Shown here piece after piece: positions 32,535 to 39,765 of a stretch of DNA of 41,699 nucleotides. The stretch lies in the IMG/VR virus record IMGVR_UViG_3300035388_000034, positions 1-41,699 of that record. One strand, 5' to 3'. The stretch's first letter is position 1; the number at the start of each line of letters is the position of its first letter. Position numbers and translations under genes: made by a program. This DNA is from a virus. Under the pieces are notes generated by a model. That model saw only the letters and a list, made by a program, of their open reading frames with translations. It did not search any database and was not told the DNA's origin.

Positions 32535-33101
32535 TCATCCTCCAATTTTCATAGTCTCTGTATTCAATTTACTATCAATCGACTTAATCATATTTTCTCC
32601 AATTGCTATTCTCACTCTTTCACTCAAAACACCCTTGGCCTTAACTCTGCCCTTGACCACAGCATACATCTTCAGAAAATGCGCCCGATCTGCCATCTGA
32701 TTCTGCATTGGACTTATAGCGGTTTCATGTATATTCATGCTCCTGGCAACCTGCTCAAGAGCTTCACATTTCTCTCCAAGTTGCTTGTATAACACATCTG
32801 AATTGCTGTAGTTATAGTCCCTAACAGCTCTCATAAACAACTTCCAAGCTTCATCATCAGTTATCCCTTGTGTTGAATTCTCATATATCTCTGACCTCAA
32901 GTCTGCAACAGTTGGAGGAAACTTCTCTTTCTGACACCAGCTCATAACAGCGACTGAAAGCTGCTTGTATTCCAGGTCTTCCAGCATGATAAACTGTGTG
33001 TCCAATACTTCAGGATCCATAAGTGGCTTTATATAGTTTGAGAATCTTGAATAGTTCGACCTCAAGATCAACATGATCTTTGTAAACTCTGCTCTGGTCA
33101 T
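32535..33101 (-). CDS. Replicative helicase loader/inhibitor (G39P-like)
   Basis: 188 residues. The N-terminal 70 residues (MTRAEFTKIMLILRSNYSRF ... DTQFIMLEDLEYKQLSVAVM, SWCQKEKFPPTVADL) match the G39P-type loader and inhibitor of replicative helicase. It should deliver the host DnaB/DnaC-type helicase to the phage origin. Coupled by ATGA to the replisome organizer gene, its expected partner. Confidence 0.85.
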   Translation of the reverse strand: MTRAEFTKIMLILRSNYSRFSNYIKPLMDPEVLDTQFIMLEDLEYKQLSVAVMSWCQKEKFPPTVADLRSEIYENSTQGITDDEAWKLFMRAVRDYNYSNSDVLYKQLGEKCEALEQVARSMNIHETAISPMQNQMADRAHFLKMYAVVKGRVKAKGVLSERVRIAIGENMIKSIDSKLNTETMKIGG

Positions 33102-34066
33102 ACAAAGCTCTCCTCTCCACGTGCTATAAACTCATTCAATGCATCTTTGAAGCTTTCTCCTCCATTTTGGCTCTTCTGGTTCAAATACGATTCAAACTTG
33201 GTTCCGAACAATGTCTCTGGACGTAGAAACTTTTCAAAATCAGTCCCTATCCACTCTGTAGACTTCTTCATGATGACCATCTTAAAGTCATCCAGTACGT
33301 AACCATCATTCATCCTGGCTTTAATCAAAGACTTGGTTTTCTTGGAAGATGCCCTATAGCTAGTTCCAACTGTGCTGTTTAGAAAATCGACAACATCATT
33401 GATCACCTTGCCTACAGGTTTAGCATTTTCTGTTTCATCAGGATCAGCAGATAGTACTTCAACAGTTTCGTCAACAGACACATCGTCGGGCTTGCCCGAT
33501 TCTGTTTCTGCTTCTTTTTCTGCTTCTGATACTGTTTCTGCTTCTTTTACTTCTTCTTTTACTTCTTCTGTTTCTTCTTCTGTTTCTGTTTCTTGTTTGG
33601 CATACCCTTCAGAAACCCTTTCGAAACCCTTTAAAAAATCCAAAGAAACTTTCTGCTTAACAGCCTCTATTAATTCGTCATACTTCTCTATTTCCAATTC
33701 ACACAGCGTTTTAAGCAGGTCTTCAAATAACTCAGTATTAGGCAGCTCATCAATTCTCTTTATGGCACTGGCAACCTGATTCTTGTTATCAAGCTTGTTA
33801 TACTTAAGAAACCTCTTCACAAACACTATATTTGAGGCTTCATCATGCTTAATAAAACCATTATCCAACAGTTCACCTAACCCTTTATCAAACCGTTCCT
33901 CTACCATTCCTAAATCAAACATGGCATACATCTTTGGCATATAATAGAATCCAAGTATGTTTCTGTGTGGATTGGATAACAAATATACAAATATATATCT
34001 GGCATCTATAGAACATTTTTTCAGTTTTTCATCTCTCCAAAACAAGTCTTCAACTTTCGTATACAT
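33098..34066 (-). CDS. Phage replisome organizer
   Basis: 322 residues. The N-terminal 110 residues (WRDEKLKKCSIDARYIFVYL ... MVEERFDKGLGELLDNGFIK) are a winged-helix replication-initiator domain. The centre (about 155-220) is a low-complexity Glu/Thr/Val linker such as TETEEETEEVKEEVKEAE. The C-terminal KPVGKVINDVVDFLNSTVGT and IKARMNDGYVLDDFKMVIMK make the conserved phage replication C-terminal domain. It binds the phage origin, which in such phages often lies within this gene. Confidence 0.87.
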   Translation of the reverse strand: MYTKVEDLFWRDEKLKKCSIDARYIFVYLLSNPHRNILGFYYMPKMYAMFDLGMVEERFDKGLGELLDNGFIKHDEASNIVFVKRFLKYNKLDNKNQVASAIKRIDELPNTELFEDLLKTLCELEIEKYDELIEAVKQKVSLDFLKGFERVSEGYAKQETETEEETEEVKEEVKEAETVSEAEKEAETESGKPDDVSVDETVEVLSADPDETENAKPVGKVINDVVDFLNSTVGTSYRASSKKTKSLIKARMNDGYVLDDFKMVIMKKSTEWIGTDFEKFLRPETLFGTKFESYLNQKSQNGGESFKDALNEFIARGEESFV

Positions 34067-34085
34067 AAGTCACCTCAAAAATCCT

Positions 34086-34232
34086 TTATTCATATTCCTT
34101 CCACTTCTCACAAAGCTTGCACTTTCTTACATACTTTTTTCTCTTGCCAATTTCACAAACAATATATTCAACACTTTCTCCATAATCCTCTGAATATTGG
34201 CATGTTTCACAACACTTCTCCAGACCAATCAT
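34086..34232 (-). CDS. Small Cys-rich protein
   Basis: 48 residues with CCETC at 7-11, a Cys near 26 and CKLC at about 38-41; likely a zinc ribbon. ATGA overlap with the upstream gene. Ends just before the ribosome site of the replisome organizer. Confidence 0.65.
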   Translation of the reverse strand: MIGLEKCCETCQYSEDYGESVEYIVCEIGKRKKYVRKCKLCEKWKEYE

Positions 34233-34483
34233 ATTGCTCCTCCAGCAACTCCAGCATAATCAATAAATGACATTCCTGTAGTAAACTTCTTGTAATGCTC
34301 AAGCTTTGTCCTTTCTTCCATATACATAACTAGAAGTCCAGTCACTGCATCTCCCAGCAGTGAAATCTGAACATCCTCTTCTATCTTGTCAGTGATGCGT
34401 ATATCGTAAATATTCACTGACTCAAGTTCTTCAATTCTTTCGTTCACATGTATTAATGCTTCATTCAGCTCATTTAAATTCAT
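34229..34483 (-). CDS. Small helical early protein
   Basis: 84 residues, mostly helix (LNELNEALIHVNERIEELES). A hydrophobic LLGDAVTGLLVMYMEE follows and the end is FIDYAGVAGGAI. Unrecognised. It is preceded by GTGAGG and a long untranslated stretch. Confidence 0.6.
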   Translation of the reverse strand: MNLNELNEALIHVNERIEELESVNIYDIRITDKIEEDVQISLLGDAVTGLLVMYMEERTKLEHYKKFTTGMSFIDYAGVAGGAI

Positions 34484-34678
34484 TATTTTACCTCACTAAA
34501 ATAAACCGGGAGAGACATTAAAGCAGTATTCAGGGTTGACCACGATAATTAGAAATCTTAGATTTTTGCTTATATCCTTTTCAAATTCCAAATTTCTCCC
34601 GGTTGCTTGCAATTAAATTTTGTTTCTGTTAAACTATCCTTAGTTATGAATCGACTCGCCTTTTAACTGTTACAGCAG
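34484..34678 (-). other. Untranslated region with long inverted repeat
   Basis: About 195 bp without a gene in an otherwise overlapping operon. A perfect 10-bp inverted repeat (AACCGGGAGA at 34504-34513 and its complement at 34595-34604) encloses about 80 nt. A second dyad, AACTG-6-CAGTT, lies at 34665-34680. A structured leader, processing site or origin feature is possible. I do not recognise a known RNA family. Confidence 0.4.
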
Positions 34679-34807
34679 TTATTGGGCTTTTTTTCTTTCT
34701 TCACAATCATCAACATCCCAATCAATATACTCGCCGTCATTGAATATGAGAAATATTCCACCTGATTCATATGCCAAATTTGCTTGTTCACATGTTATGT
34801 TTTCCAT
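34679..34807 (-). CDS. Small early protein
   Basis: 42 residues, acidic: MENITCEQANLAYESGGIFL then IFNDGEYIDWDVDD. AGGAGGATGC is placed before the ATG at 34807. Function unknown. Confidence 0.55.
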   Translation of the reverse strand: MENITCEQANLAYESGGIFLIFNDGEYIDWDVDDCEERKKAQ

Positions 34808-34808
34808 T

Positions 34809-35102
34809 TTAAGCATCCTCCTTTTTAATTTCTCCAGCTATCTGTATTATGATAGTTGTAAAGAAAACATTGTTTTTATCACTGTAATGCCTTCTGATGC
34901 GTGATATATGTTTCTTTTCGAATCTTATAACATTAGTATGCATATCATTTTTCCAACTGGTCCTAATTACCCTATAACAATCTAAATGTTTTTCATATTT
35001 AAGCTTTACATTAAACATTGAAACAATTGTGTGATTATTCAAACAAATATCCACAGATAGTACTCTTCCAGCAGGTTTTGTTTCGATGCTAACTCTTTCC
35101 AT
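34809..35102 (-). CDS. Hypothetical early protein
   Basis: 97 residues from the ATG at 35102, chosen over 35108 because AAGGAGG is 6 bp away. Beta-rich and basic (VLSVDICLNNHTIVSMFNVK ... FEKKHISRIRRHYSDKNN). No family recognised. Confidence 0.6.
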   Translation of the reverse strand: MERVSIETKPAGRVLSVDICLNNHTIVSMFNVKLKYEKHLDCYRVIRTSWKNDMHTNVIRFEKKHISRIRRHYSDKNNVFFTTIIIQIAGEIKKEDA

Positions 35103-35241
35103 ATTCATCCTCCTTCAATCTAAATTTTGCTCCACACTTCCTGCAGGTACCGTCATAAAATAAGGACCAGAATCTATACCCACACCCTATACACGTTACA
35201 ACTAGGAAACTTCCTGTTTTTATTTTTCTCTCACTGTGCAT
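35089..35241 (-). CDS. Zinc-ribbon protein
   Basis: 50 residues with CIGC at 17-20 and CRKC at 33-36, a classical two-CxxC zinc ribbon (LVVTCIGCGYRFWSLFYDGT). It overlaps the next gene start by 14-20 bp and follows the upstream TAG directly (TAGATG). Unknown role. Confidence 0.68.
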   Translation of the reverse strand: MHSERKIKTGSFLVVTCIGCGYRFWSLFYDGTCRKCGAKFRLKEDEYGKS

Positions 35242-35691
35242 CTACACCATCTCACTTAAATTATTAAGAAACATCAAAGATAGTGCTGCACCAGTCATCT
35301 CGTTAAGCTCCTTAACTATCATTTTCCAATCTTTTGATTCCTCTTCAGATATGCAGCCGTCTCTGGCTATTTCTCTAATTCTTCTGCTCTTGCACATTAC
35401 ATCTTCCATTTCATTCTGTAGCGCAATGACACCTCTTGGCAGATCTTCAAAACTTACATCCGGTAGATATCTTCCCAAATCGCTGTTTCTCTTGATATGC
35501 TGATATGCCAAATGCCTTGTTTTGTAAATCTCAATCATCCTGTGAACAATATTGTCAGATGGGATCCTTTCGTAAACTTCATATGCAATCAAGGACCTTA
35601 CGCTTACACCAATGAGCTCTGCTGCATGTTCTTGTGTTAATCCTGCTGAAACTCTTCCGGATTTATAGATGTTGATGTCACCTGAAATCAT
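35242..35691 (-). CDS. Phage HTH (XRE-type) regulator
   Basis: 149 residues. The N-terminal HTH is SGRVSAGLTQEHAAELIGVS with RSLIAYEVYERIPSDNIVHR following. The rest is helical (ALQNEMEDVMCKSRRIREIA). Probably an early DNA-binding regulator. Overlaps the upstream small gene by 4 bp. Confidence 0.75.
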   Translation of the reverse strand: MISGDINIYKSGRVSAGLTQEHAAELIGVSVRSLIAYEVYERIPSDNIVHRMIEIYKTRHLAYQHIKRNSDLGRYLPDVSFEDLPRGVIALQNEMEDVMCKSRRIREIARDGCISEEESKDWKMIVKELNEMTGAALSLMFLNNLSEMV

Positions 35692-35816
35692 TCATCTCCA
35701 CCTCCTTTCCATGTAGAATTAAGTATAGAGTTTAATCTCGCCTGAAACATAAAGCTTTTAACAAGCTCATCTCTCAGAGCAATCAATACAAACTTAACTC
35801 TCTCTCGGGGTGTCAT
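35688..35816 (-). CDS. Small early protein
   Basis: 42 residues, MTPRERVKFVLIALRDELVK onward, basic and helical. The ATG at 35816 stands 9 bp after GGGAGGTG, and the stop overlaps the next start. Function unknown. Confidence 0.6.
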   Translation of the reverse strand: MTPRERVKFVLIALRDELVKSFMFQARLNSILNSTWKGGGDE

Positions 35817-35848
35817 GACAACGGCACCTCCCTTTCCCATGTAATAGA

Positions 35849-36070
35849 TTAGTTATACTCTTCAACAAGAAGCTCACTAATATTATCCAAATTAGTAAGG
35901 TCTTTCCCCTCGTATTCCTCAAGAAACTTATCCAATGTAACTTTTCTAACTTTCAAACTACCAAGCTTCAATGCCGGTAAATAACCTTTCTTAATCAAGG
36001 CATAAACATAATTGATATTACTGTGGATCAGTTTGCTCACATCCTGGACCGTATATAATACGTCTTGCAT
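35849..36070 (-). CDS. Excisionase-family helix-turn-helix protein
   Basis: 73 residues from ATG at 36070 (AAGGAGG 8 bp upstream). MerR-like winged helix: YTVQDVSKLIHSNINYVYAL then IKKGYLPALKLGSLKVRKVT. This fold is used by excisionases and by small phage regulators. It may direct excision with the integrase, though it lies 4 kb away in the early operon. Confidence 0.8.
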   Translation of the reverse strand: MQDVLYTVQDVSKLIHSNINYVYALIKKGYLPALKLGSLKVRKVTLDKFLEEYEGKDLTNLDNISELLVEEYN

Positions 36071-36100
36071 TTTTCCCACCTCCTTAATAAAAATAAAGAT

Positions 36101-36280
36101 CTATTGATTTTCAGTCGTTTCCCTTTCGATTTTTCTTAACATTTTATCGTGTTCAAACAATAATTTTGTCTGCTTTGAAAACTCTTTTCCAAACTTTGAT
36201 TCGGGATTTATATTCGTTTCTCGCATCCATGATTTAACATCATCTAGATGTCTTTCCAGCAACTCATCAGACTTTTCCAC
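36101..36280 (-). CDS. Small helical early protein
   Basis: 59 residues from a GTG at 36280, placed 8 bp after GGGAGG. Charged helices (SDELLERHLDDVKSWMRETN ... LLFEHDKMLRKIERE). Possibly a small terminase-like or regulator fold, but I cannot assign it. Confidence 0.55.
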   Translation of the reverse strand: MEKSDELLERHLDDVKSWMRETNINPESKFGKEFSKQTKLLFEHDKMLRKIERETTENQ

Positions 36281-36293
36281 ACTCCTCACCTCC

Positions 36294-36509
36294 CTATCCT
36301 ATTTTTCTGACCTCTGAATCATCCTCATCAATAAAAATCGAATCATCCGCCTGAAGGACTTTCTTCAACTTCAGTGCCTTGTCAAGAGGTGGATTTCTCC
36401 TTCCAGTCTCATACATGGTATAAGATGGTCTCTCGACACCTATTTTCTTTGCAACATCTTCCTGGGTCATGCCAAGCTCCAGTCTTCTTTTTTTCATATT
36501 GTTTCTCAA
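36294..36509 (-). CDS. Cro-like XRE-family regulator
   Basis: 71 residues. A TTG at 36509 is preferred since GGGAGG stands 8 bp before it. HTH region: LGMTQEDVAKKIGVERPSYT then MYETGRRNPPLDKALKLKKV. An acidic tail DDSIFIDEDDSEV follows. As first XRE gene of the leftward early operon it is a good Cro candidate, although the operators are over 700 bp away. Confidence 0.8.
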   Translation of the reverse strand: MRNNMKKRRLELGMTQEDVAKKIGVERPSYTMYETGRRNPPLDKALKLKKVLQADDSIFIDEDDSEVRKIG

Positions 36510-36545
36510 AATTCTCACCTCCCTGTGTTTTTTTGTTGTAACTCA

Positions 36546-36574
36546 TTGCTACATTGATAAATAAGTGATATAAT
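36546..36574 (+). promoter_or_regulatory. Sigma-A-type promoter for the rightward DUF2513-like gene
   Basis: TTGCTA (36546-36551) and TATAAT (36569-36574) with a 17-bp spacer, 42 bp before the start codon at 36616. Confidence 0.65.
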
Positions 36575-36615
36575 TTTTTATTATGAACTTAAACTAATTA
36601 TTACTGAGGAAGCCG

Positions 36616-36963
36616 ATGAAACGCGACTTGAAATTTGAACGAAAGATTCTTCTAAAGATTGAAGAACATCCAAACAATGACTTTATTCCCCCAGAGACTT
36701 TCATAAACGATGAACAAAACAAAGCATCTGTGGCATACCATCTTCAATTATTATCAGATGATCAATATATTGAAATCAAAGATTATAGTACTTTTGGCAA
36801 TGGTGACAATATATATGTTTTGAGAATGACTTCGTCTGGCTGTGAATACTTGGACAGACTCAGATATCCAAAACTGACTTTTTTTCTATCATCTGCAAAG
36901 ATGACCATTGCCGGATTGACTGAAGCTTTCAAACTCTATTTGAGCCTTATAGGTGGCAAATAA
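36616..36963 (+). CDS. DUF2513-like phage protein
   Basis: 115 residues. MKRDLKFERKILLKIEEHPN opening and AYHLQLLSDDQYIEIKDYST are typical of the DUF2513 family in Firmicutes prophages, a winged-helix-like fold often found in lysogeny regions. GAGGAAG is the ribosome site. It points right, against the early operon on both sides, with its own promoter. Its 3' end overlaps the convergent small gene by 17 bp. Confidence 0.8.
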   Translation: MKRDLKFERKILLKIEEHPNNDFIPPETFINDEQNKASVAYHLQLLSDDQYIEIKDYSTFGNGDNIYVLRMTSSGCEYLDRLRYPKLTFFLSSAKMTIAGLTEAFKLYLSLIGGK

Positions 36964-37204
36964 ATTCAGCTTCAGCTATCAAGACATTCTTTATGACTTC
37001 GTCCAGTTTTTTATATTCATTCATAATGCTCTCTCTAAAATCATCGTTTAAATCTTGATGACTGAGCATTTTCAATAACTTGGACCTTGTATTGAGGATA
37101 CTCTGTATTCTCTGCAAACTTAATAAGTATTGAAGCATAACTTTTTTTGGCATATATGGCCTCCATGATTTAAGATACATTGTCAGTAATAGTTTTTTCA
37201 GCAA
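36947..37204 (-). CDS. Small basic protein, first gene after the early leftward promoter
   Basis: 85 residues from a TTG at 37204, preceded by AAGGAGG at 9 bp. A longer frame to 37285 would overlap the promoter itself. Helical and basic (YLLSLQRIQSILNTRSKLLK ... EYKKLDEVIKNVLIAEAEFI). No family recognised. As the first product from the repressed promoter it could be an antirepressor or early control protein; this is inferred from position. Confidence 0.6.
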   Translation of the reverse strand: MLKKLLLTMYLKSWRPYMPKKVMLQYLLSLQRIQSILNTRSKLLKMLSHQDLNDDFRESIMNEYKKLDEVIKNVLIAEAEFICHL

Positions 37205-37256
37205 CGTTCTCACCTCCTTTGCGAGGTTGTTTGAATATGAAATACAATAACAAAAT

Positions 37257-37271
37257 GTTCCGTTTGGAAAC
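37257..37271. promoter_or_regulatory. Operator O1
   Basis: GTTCCGTTTGGAAAC, a 15-bp dyad overlapping the -35 of the repressor promoter. Shares the GTTYC...GRAAC pattern with O2. Confidence 0.65.
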
Positions 37272-37292
37272 CTTTTATATTGCAATTATAGT
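37264..37292 (+). promoter_or_regulatory. Repressor maintenance promoter (PRM-like)
   Basis: TTGGAA (37264-37269) and TATAGT (37287-37292) with a 17-bp spacer, firing toward the repressor gene. Its -10 overlaps the -10 of the opposing early promoter, so the two cannot easily be used together. Confidence 0.55.
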
Positions 37293-37313
37293 TTCTTTAA
37301 GAAACATTGTCAA
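37285..37313 (-). promoter_or_regulatory. Early leftward promoter (PR-like), perfect consensus
   Basis: On the minus strand TTGACA (37313-37308) and TATAAT (37290-37285) with a 17-bp spacer, a perfect sigma-A promoter. Operator O2 fills almost the whole spacer, so repressor binding should block RNA polymerase. Confidence 0.85.
37291..37305. promoter_or_regulatory. Operator O2
   Basis: GTTTCTTTAAGAAAC, a perfect 15-bp palindrome around a central base, inside the spacer of the early promoter. Centre-to-centre distance is 34 bp to O1 and 32 bp to O3. Confidence 0.8.
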
Positions 37314-37322
37314 TGATTATTT

Positions 37323-37337
37323 GTTTACTTTCGGAAC
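37323..37337. promoter_or_regulatory. Operator O3
   Basis: GTTTACTTTCGGAAC, an imperfect 15-bp dyad with the same half-site ends, between the early promoter -35 and the repressor ribosome site. Confidence 0.55.
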
Positions 37338-37360
37338 TTTTTTACAAAGGATATGACGCT

Positions 37361-37756
37361 ATGATAAATAAACGTTTAAAAGAACTCAGAAAACATTTTA
37401 ATAAAAAACAAAATGATATTGCTGAATATATTGGTGTAGCAAGGTCTACATATACAAATTATGAAAGCGGAAACAAAAAACCGCCTTATGAACAATTAAT
37501 AAAAATCGCCGAGTTTTATTCTGTATCTGTAGATTACCTACTCGGCAGGACAAATGATCCTACGCCAGTAAGCAATCTTAACGAAGATATGATCAGCGAA
37601 AATATTGATGAAGAGTTAAGCACTTTTTTAAAAGACAATCCGGAAATGAGAGTTGCATTCATGGACTTTCCTTCCTGGAGTGATGCAGACAAGCAGGAAC
37701 TGCTTATTTATTTAAAAGCTAAACAAACTGCTAGGGAAAGCATGGACAAAAAATAA
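37361..37756 (+). CDS. CI-like repressor, HTH domain without S24 peptidase domain
   Basis: 131 residues from the ATG at 37361, with AAAGGA upstream. XRE HTH at about 3-60 (LRKHFNKKQNDIAEYIGVAR then STYTNYESGNKKPPYEQLIK). The C-terminal 65 residues are acidic and short (ENIDEELSTFLKDNPEMRVA). There is no Ala-Gly cleavage site or Ser-Lys peptidase as in lambda CI, so RecA-stimulated self-cleavage is not possible. Inactivation by the ImmA/IrrE protease 2 kb downstream is the likely alternative. Binds presumably to O1-O3. Confidence 0.87.
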   Translation: MINKRLKELRKHFNKKQNDIAEYIGVARSTYTNYESGNKKPPYEQLIKIAEFYSVSVDYLLGRTNDPTPVSNLNEDMISENIDEELSTFLKDNPEMRVAFMDFPSWSDADKQELLIYLKAKQTARESMDKK

Positions 37757-37805
37757 AAATTAATAATGGGGTTCGGTGGATAGTTTTTGACGAGCGTTTC
37801 AATGA

Positions 37806-37835
37806 GCCCCAATTCATTTATGTATGAATTGGGGC
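37806..37835 (+). terminator. Terminator after the repressor gene
   Basis: Perfect 12-bp stem (GCCCCAATTCAT with its complement) and 6-nt loop, followed by ATTATTATATT. The tail is T-rich but not a pure U-tract. The rest of the gap up to 38040 is AT-rich with no gene and no promoter I would defend. Confidence 0.75.
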
Positions 37836-38051
37836 ATTATTATATTAGAGTAAGGTGTGCAAACACAACAAAATCTATAATTATATTGATGCAAGGAACA
37901 GTATATTATTTGAGACATTCAATTTATTAAAAGATTACTTTTTAGCTAAACATCAGATATTGTTTCAAGTATAAATCCTCATTCGTCAAATATGAGCGTT
38001 TATGTCTAAAATATTATTTAAAAAATTAATTTCAAATACTAGGAGGTATTG

Positions 38052-38993
38052 ATGAGCGTTTTATATTTAGCAAAGTTAAATTTAACTTCAAAAATCAATG
38101 ATATTCTGTCGGGAAAACTGAAAATGAGTACGGTGAAAAATAAAATAGTATTAGGTTTAGAAGCAAACAAAGAGTATCATAGAGAAGATATTCGTACAGT
38201 TTTAAATGATGAAGATGATAATACTCACGAAGAAATAACCTATGAAGCTGATTATTGGTTTGACGTTTTAAGTTTACAAGATGATGGCCTTAAAAGGTCT
38301 ATATATGGACAACTTGCTAAAAAATCTAACATATTTATCAATACTGAGATAAAAAATGGGAAATTAATTAGAAAAGAAGAACCCAACATTGAAAGAATAA
38401 GATTTTGTTACGATGTGGAAAGAGAACTTATAGCTTTTCATACGACTCAAAGATTTGGTTATAAAGAAATTTTAATAGCATTCAATTCATTGTTCAATAA
38501 ATTACTTAAAAAGAGAGGCTATACATTTGATTTAGACTTAGTAAGAAAAAGTATGTCTTTTGAAGATATTCAAAAACAATTAAAAAAAATGAAAAATATC
38601 GATAAGATTTCAATATCCATTAAAACACCAAACCCTGACGATGACCTTCTGGATGATATGCTAAAAAAAGGAAGCGAAATAGTAGATTCCTATAAAGAAG
38701 GAAACATTACAAAAAAATCAATTATTCTTGAATCAAAAGCTAAAAAAGGTCTTAAAGTTGATACTGATGCAATTAATGAAGAATTAGAAAAGTTAAATCT
38801 AATACATGAGTCAATATCAACTGAAGTTGCATTACAAAATGGATATGCTAAAATAATAGCAACTAGTCCAACTTATACTTTATCATCAGAGGATAGTGCT
38901 CCATACAAAGGCACATATGATGATAAATTAGATAGTTTAATAGAGTTTGGAGAACAGTGTAAAAAGTTTATTAAATCTTTTAGAAATCGGTAG
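38052..38993 (+). CDS. Unknown soluble protein, first gene of a candidate defence module
   Basis: 313 residues from the ATG at 38052 (AGGAGG 5 bp upstream; an adjacent TTG is less likely). A mostly alpha/beta protein without membrane segments. Notable stretches are YEADYWFDVLSLQDDGLKRS, a core of RIRFCYDVERELIAFHTTQR then FGYKEILIAFNSLFNKLLKK, and Lys/Asp-rich helical regions. I do not recognise the family with certainty; it has the feel of the DUF4747/DUF4868 kind of anti-phage proteins, but I have no residue-level proof. It is followed 7 bp later by a membrane protein. The position between repressor and integrase, expressed in the lysogen, suggests superinfection immunity or abortive infection. 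Confidence 0.75.
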   Translation: MSVLYLAKLNLTSKINDILSGKLKMSTVKNKIVLGLEANKEYHREDIRTVLNDEDDNTHEEITYEADYWFDVLSLQDDGLKRSIYGQLAKKSNIFINTEIKNGKLIRKEEPNIERIRFCYDVERELIAFHTTQRFGYKEILIAFNSLFNKLLKKRGYTFDLDLVRKSMSFEDIQKQLKKMKNIDKISISIKTPNPDDDLLDDMLKKGSEIVDSYKEGNITKKSIILESKAKKGLKVDTDAINEELEKLNLIHESISTEVALQNGYAKIIATSPTYTLSSEDSAPYKGTYDDKLDSLIEFGEQCKKFIKSFRNR

Positions 38994-39000
38994 GTATACT

Positions 39001-39687
39001 ATGATTAAAATATTAACTAATAATCACAAGTTTTTAGATTTTATTAATATTAAAAACACTGAAATTAGAATAAGTATTCTAGTCACAGTAATTACTTGGT
39101 ATATATTTGCATCTATCAATTTCCATGATTTATACTTCTCTGATCAAAGTGTGATTATAGATATTATGTCAGTTTTAATTGCCAGTTTTATATCCTTGAT
39201 AGGTTTAGTATTAACTGGTATGGCAATTTTTATTAATCTATTCAGTAATAAAGTTGCACACAGAATTAATGAGAGCGATGATGCGTTCATTGAGAAAATA
39301 TTAAGTAGTTATATTCTACTTGCTTTTTCATTGGGAATCTTTAGTGCAATATTATTAATTCTAAAAATTTTGATTGCATACAATTTCTTGCCTTATAATA
39401 ATTATGTGTTATATGCCCTATCTCTATTTGTAGTGTATTTTACTTGTTTTAACATTTTCTATACAATAGCATTAGTAAACAATTTTATAATAATACATAA
39501 GATTTATCTAACATTCTCAAAAGTTGTACAATATGAAGATATTATTAACGAGAGAATAATCTCATTCTGGATAGCATACACCAAAGACTCAAATAATGGA
39601 CTAAGGTCTAGCTTTGAAGAATATATCGCTGAATGTAACCCTAAAGATAAAGAAGCATTGTTAACCTTTTTAAAGAAACAATACTAA
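39001..39687 (+). CDS. Four-helix membrane protein, second gene of the candidate defence module
   Basis: 228 residues. Four hydrophobic segments at about 28-45 (ILVTVITWYIFASI), 55-85 (IIDIMSVLIASFISLIGLVL), 105-130 (SYILLAFSLGIFSAILLILK) and 140-170 (YVLYALSLFVVYFTCFNIFY). A cytoplasmic-looking C-terminal tail of about 45 residues ends EALLTFLKKQY. No family assigned. Start ATG at 39001; a longer frame to 38947 overlaps the upstream gene. Pairing of a soluble sensor-like and a membrane effector-like protein is a common anti-phage layout; Kiwa has a similar mix but a different gene order. Confidence 0.75.
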   Translation: MIKILTNNHKFLDFINIKNTEIRISILVTVITWYIFASINFHDLYFSDQSVIIDIMSVLIASFISLIGLVLTGMAIFINLFSNKVAHRINESDDAFIEKILSSYILLAFSLGIFSAILLILKILIAYNFLPYNNYVLYALSLFVVYFTCFNIFYTIALVNNFIIIHKIYLTFSKVVQYEDIINERIISFWIAYTKDSNNGLRSSFEEYIAECNPKDKEALLTFLKKQY

Positions 39688-39706
39688 ATCATCAGAAACT
39701 TCTCAA

Positions 39707-39755
39707 CTCTATATTCATATGGATTATTATCATTAAGAATATTGAGGAGATTTTT
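39707..39755 (+). terminator. Possible terminator of the two-gene module
   Basis: CTCTATATTC (39707-39716) pairs with GAATATTGAG (39737-39746) with one mismatch, followed by GAGATTTTTATTTT. The long 20-nt loop makes it a weak candidate. Confidence 0.35.
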
Positions 39756-39765
39756 ATTTTGAAAT

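Noticed and set aside
38052-39687. Assignment of the two-gene module to Kiwa
   Set aside because: Only the general mix of a soluble and a four-helix membrane protein agrees; gene order differs and I see no diagnostic residues.
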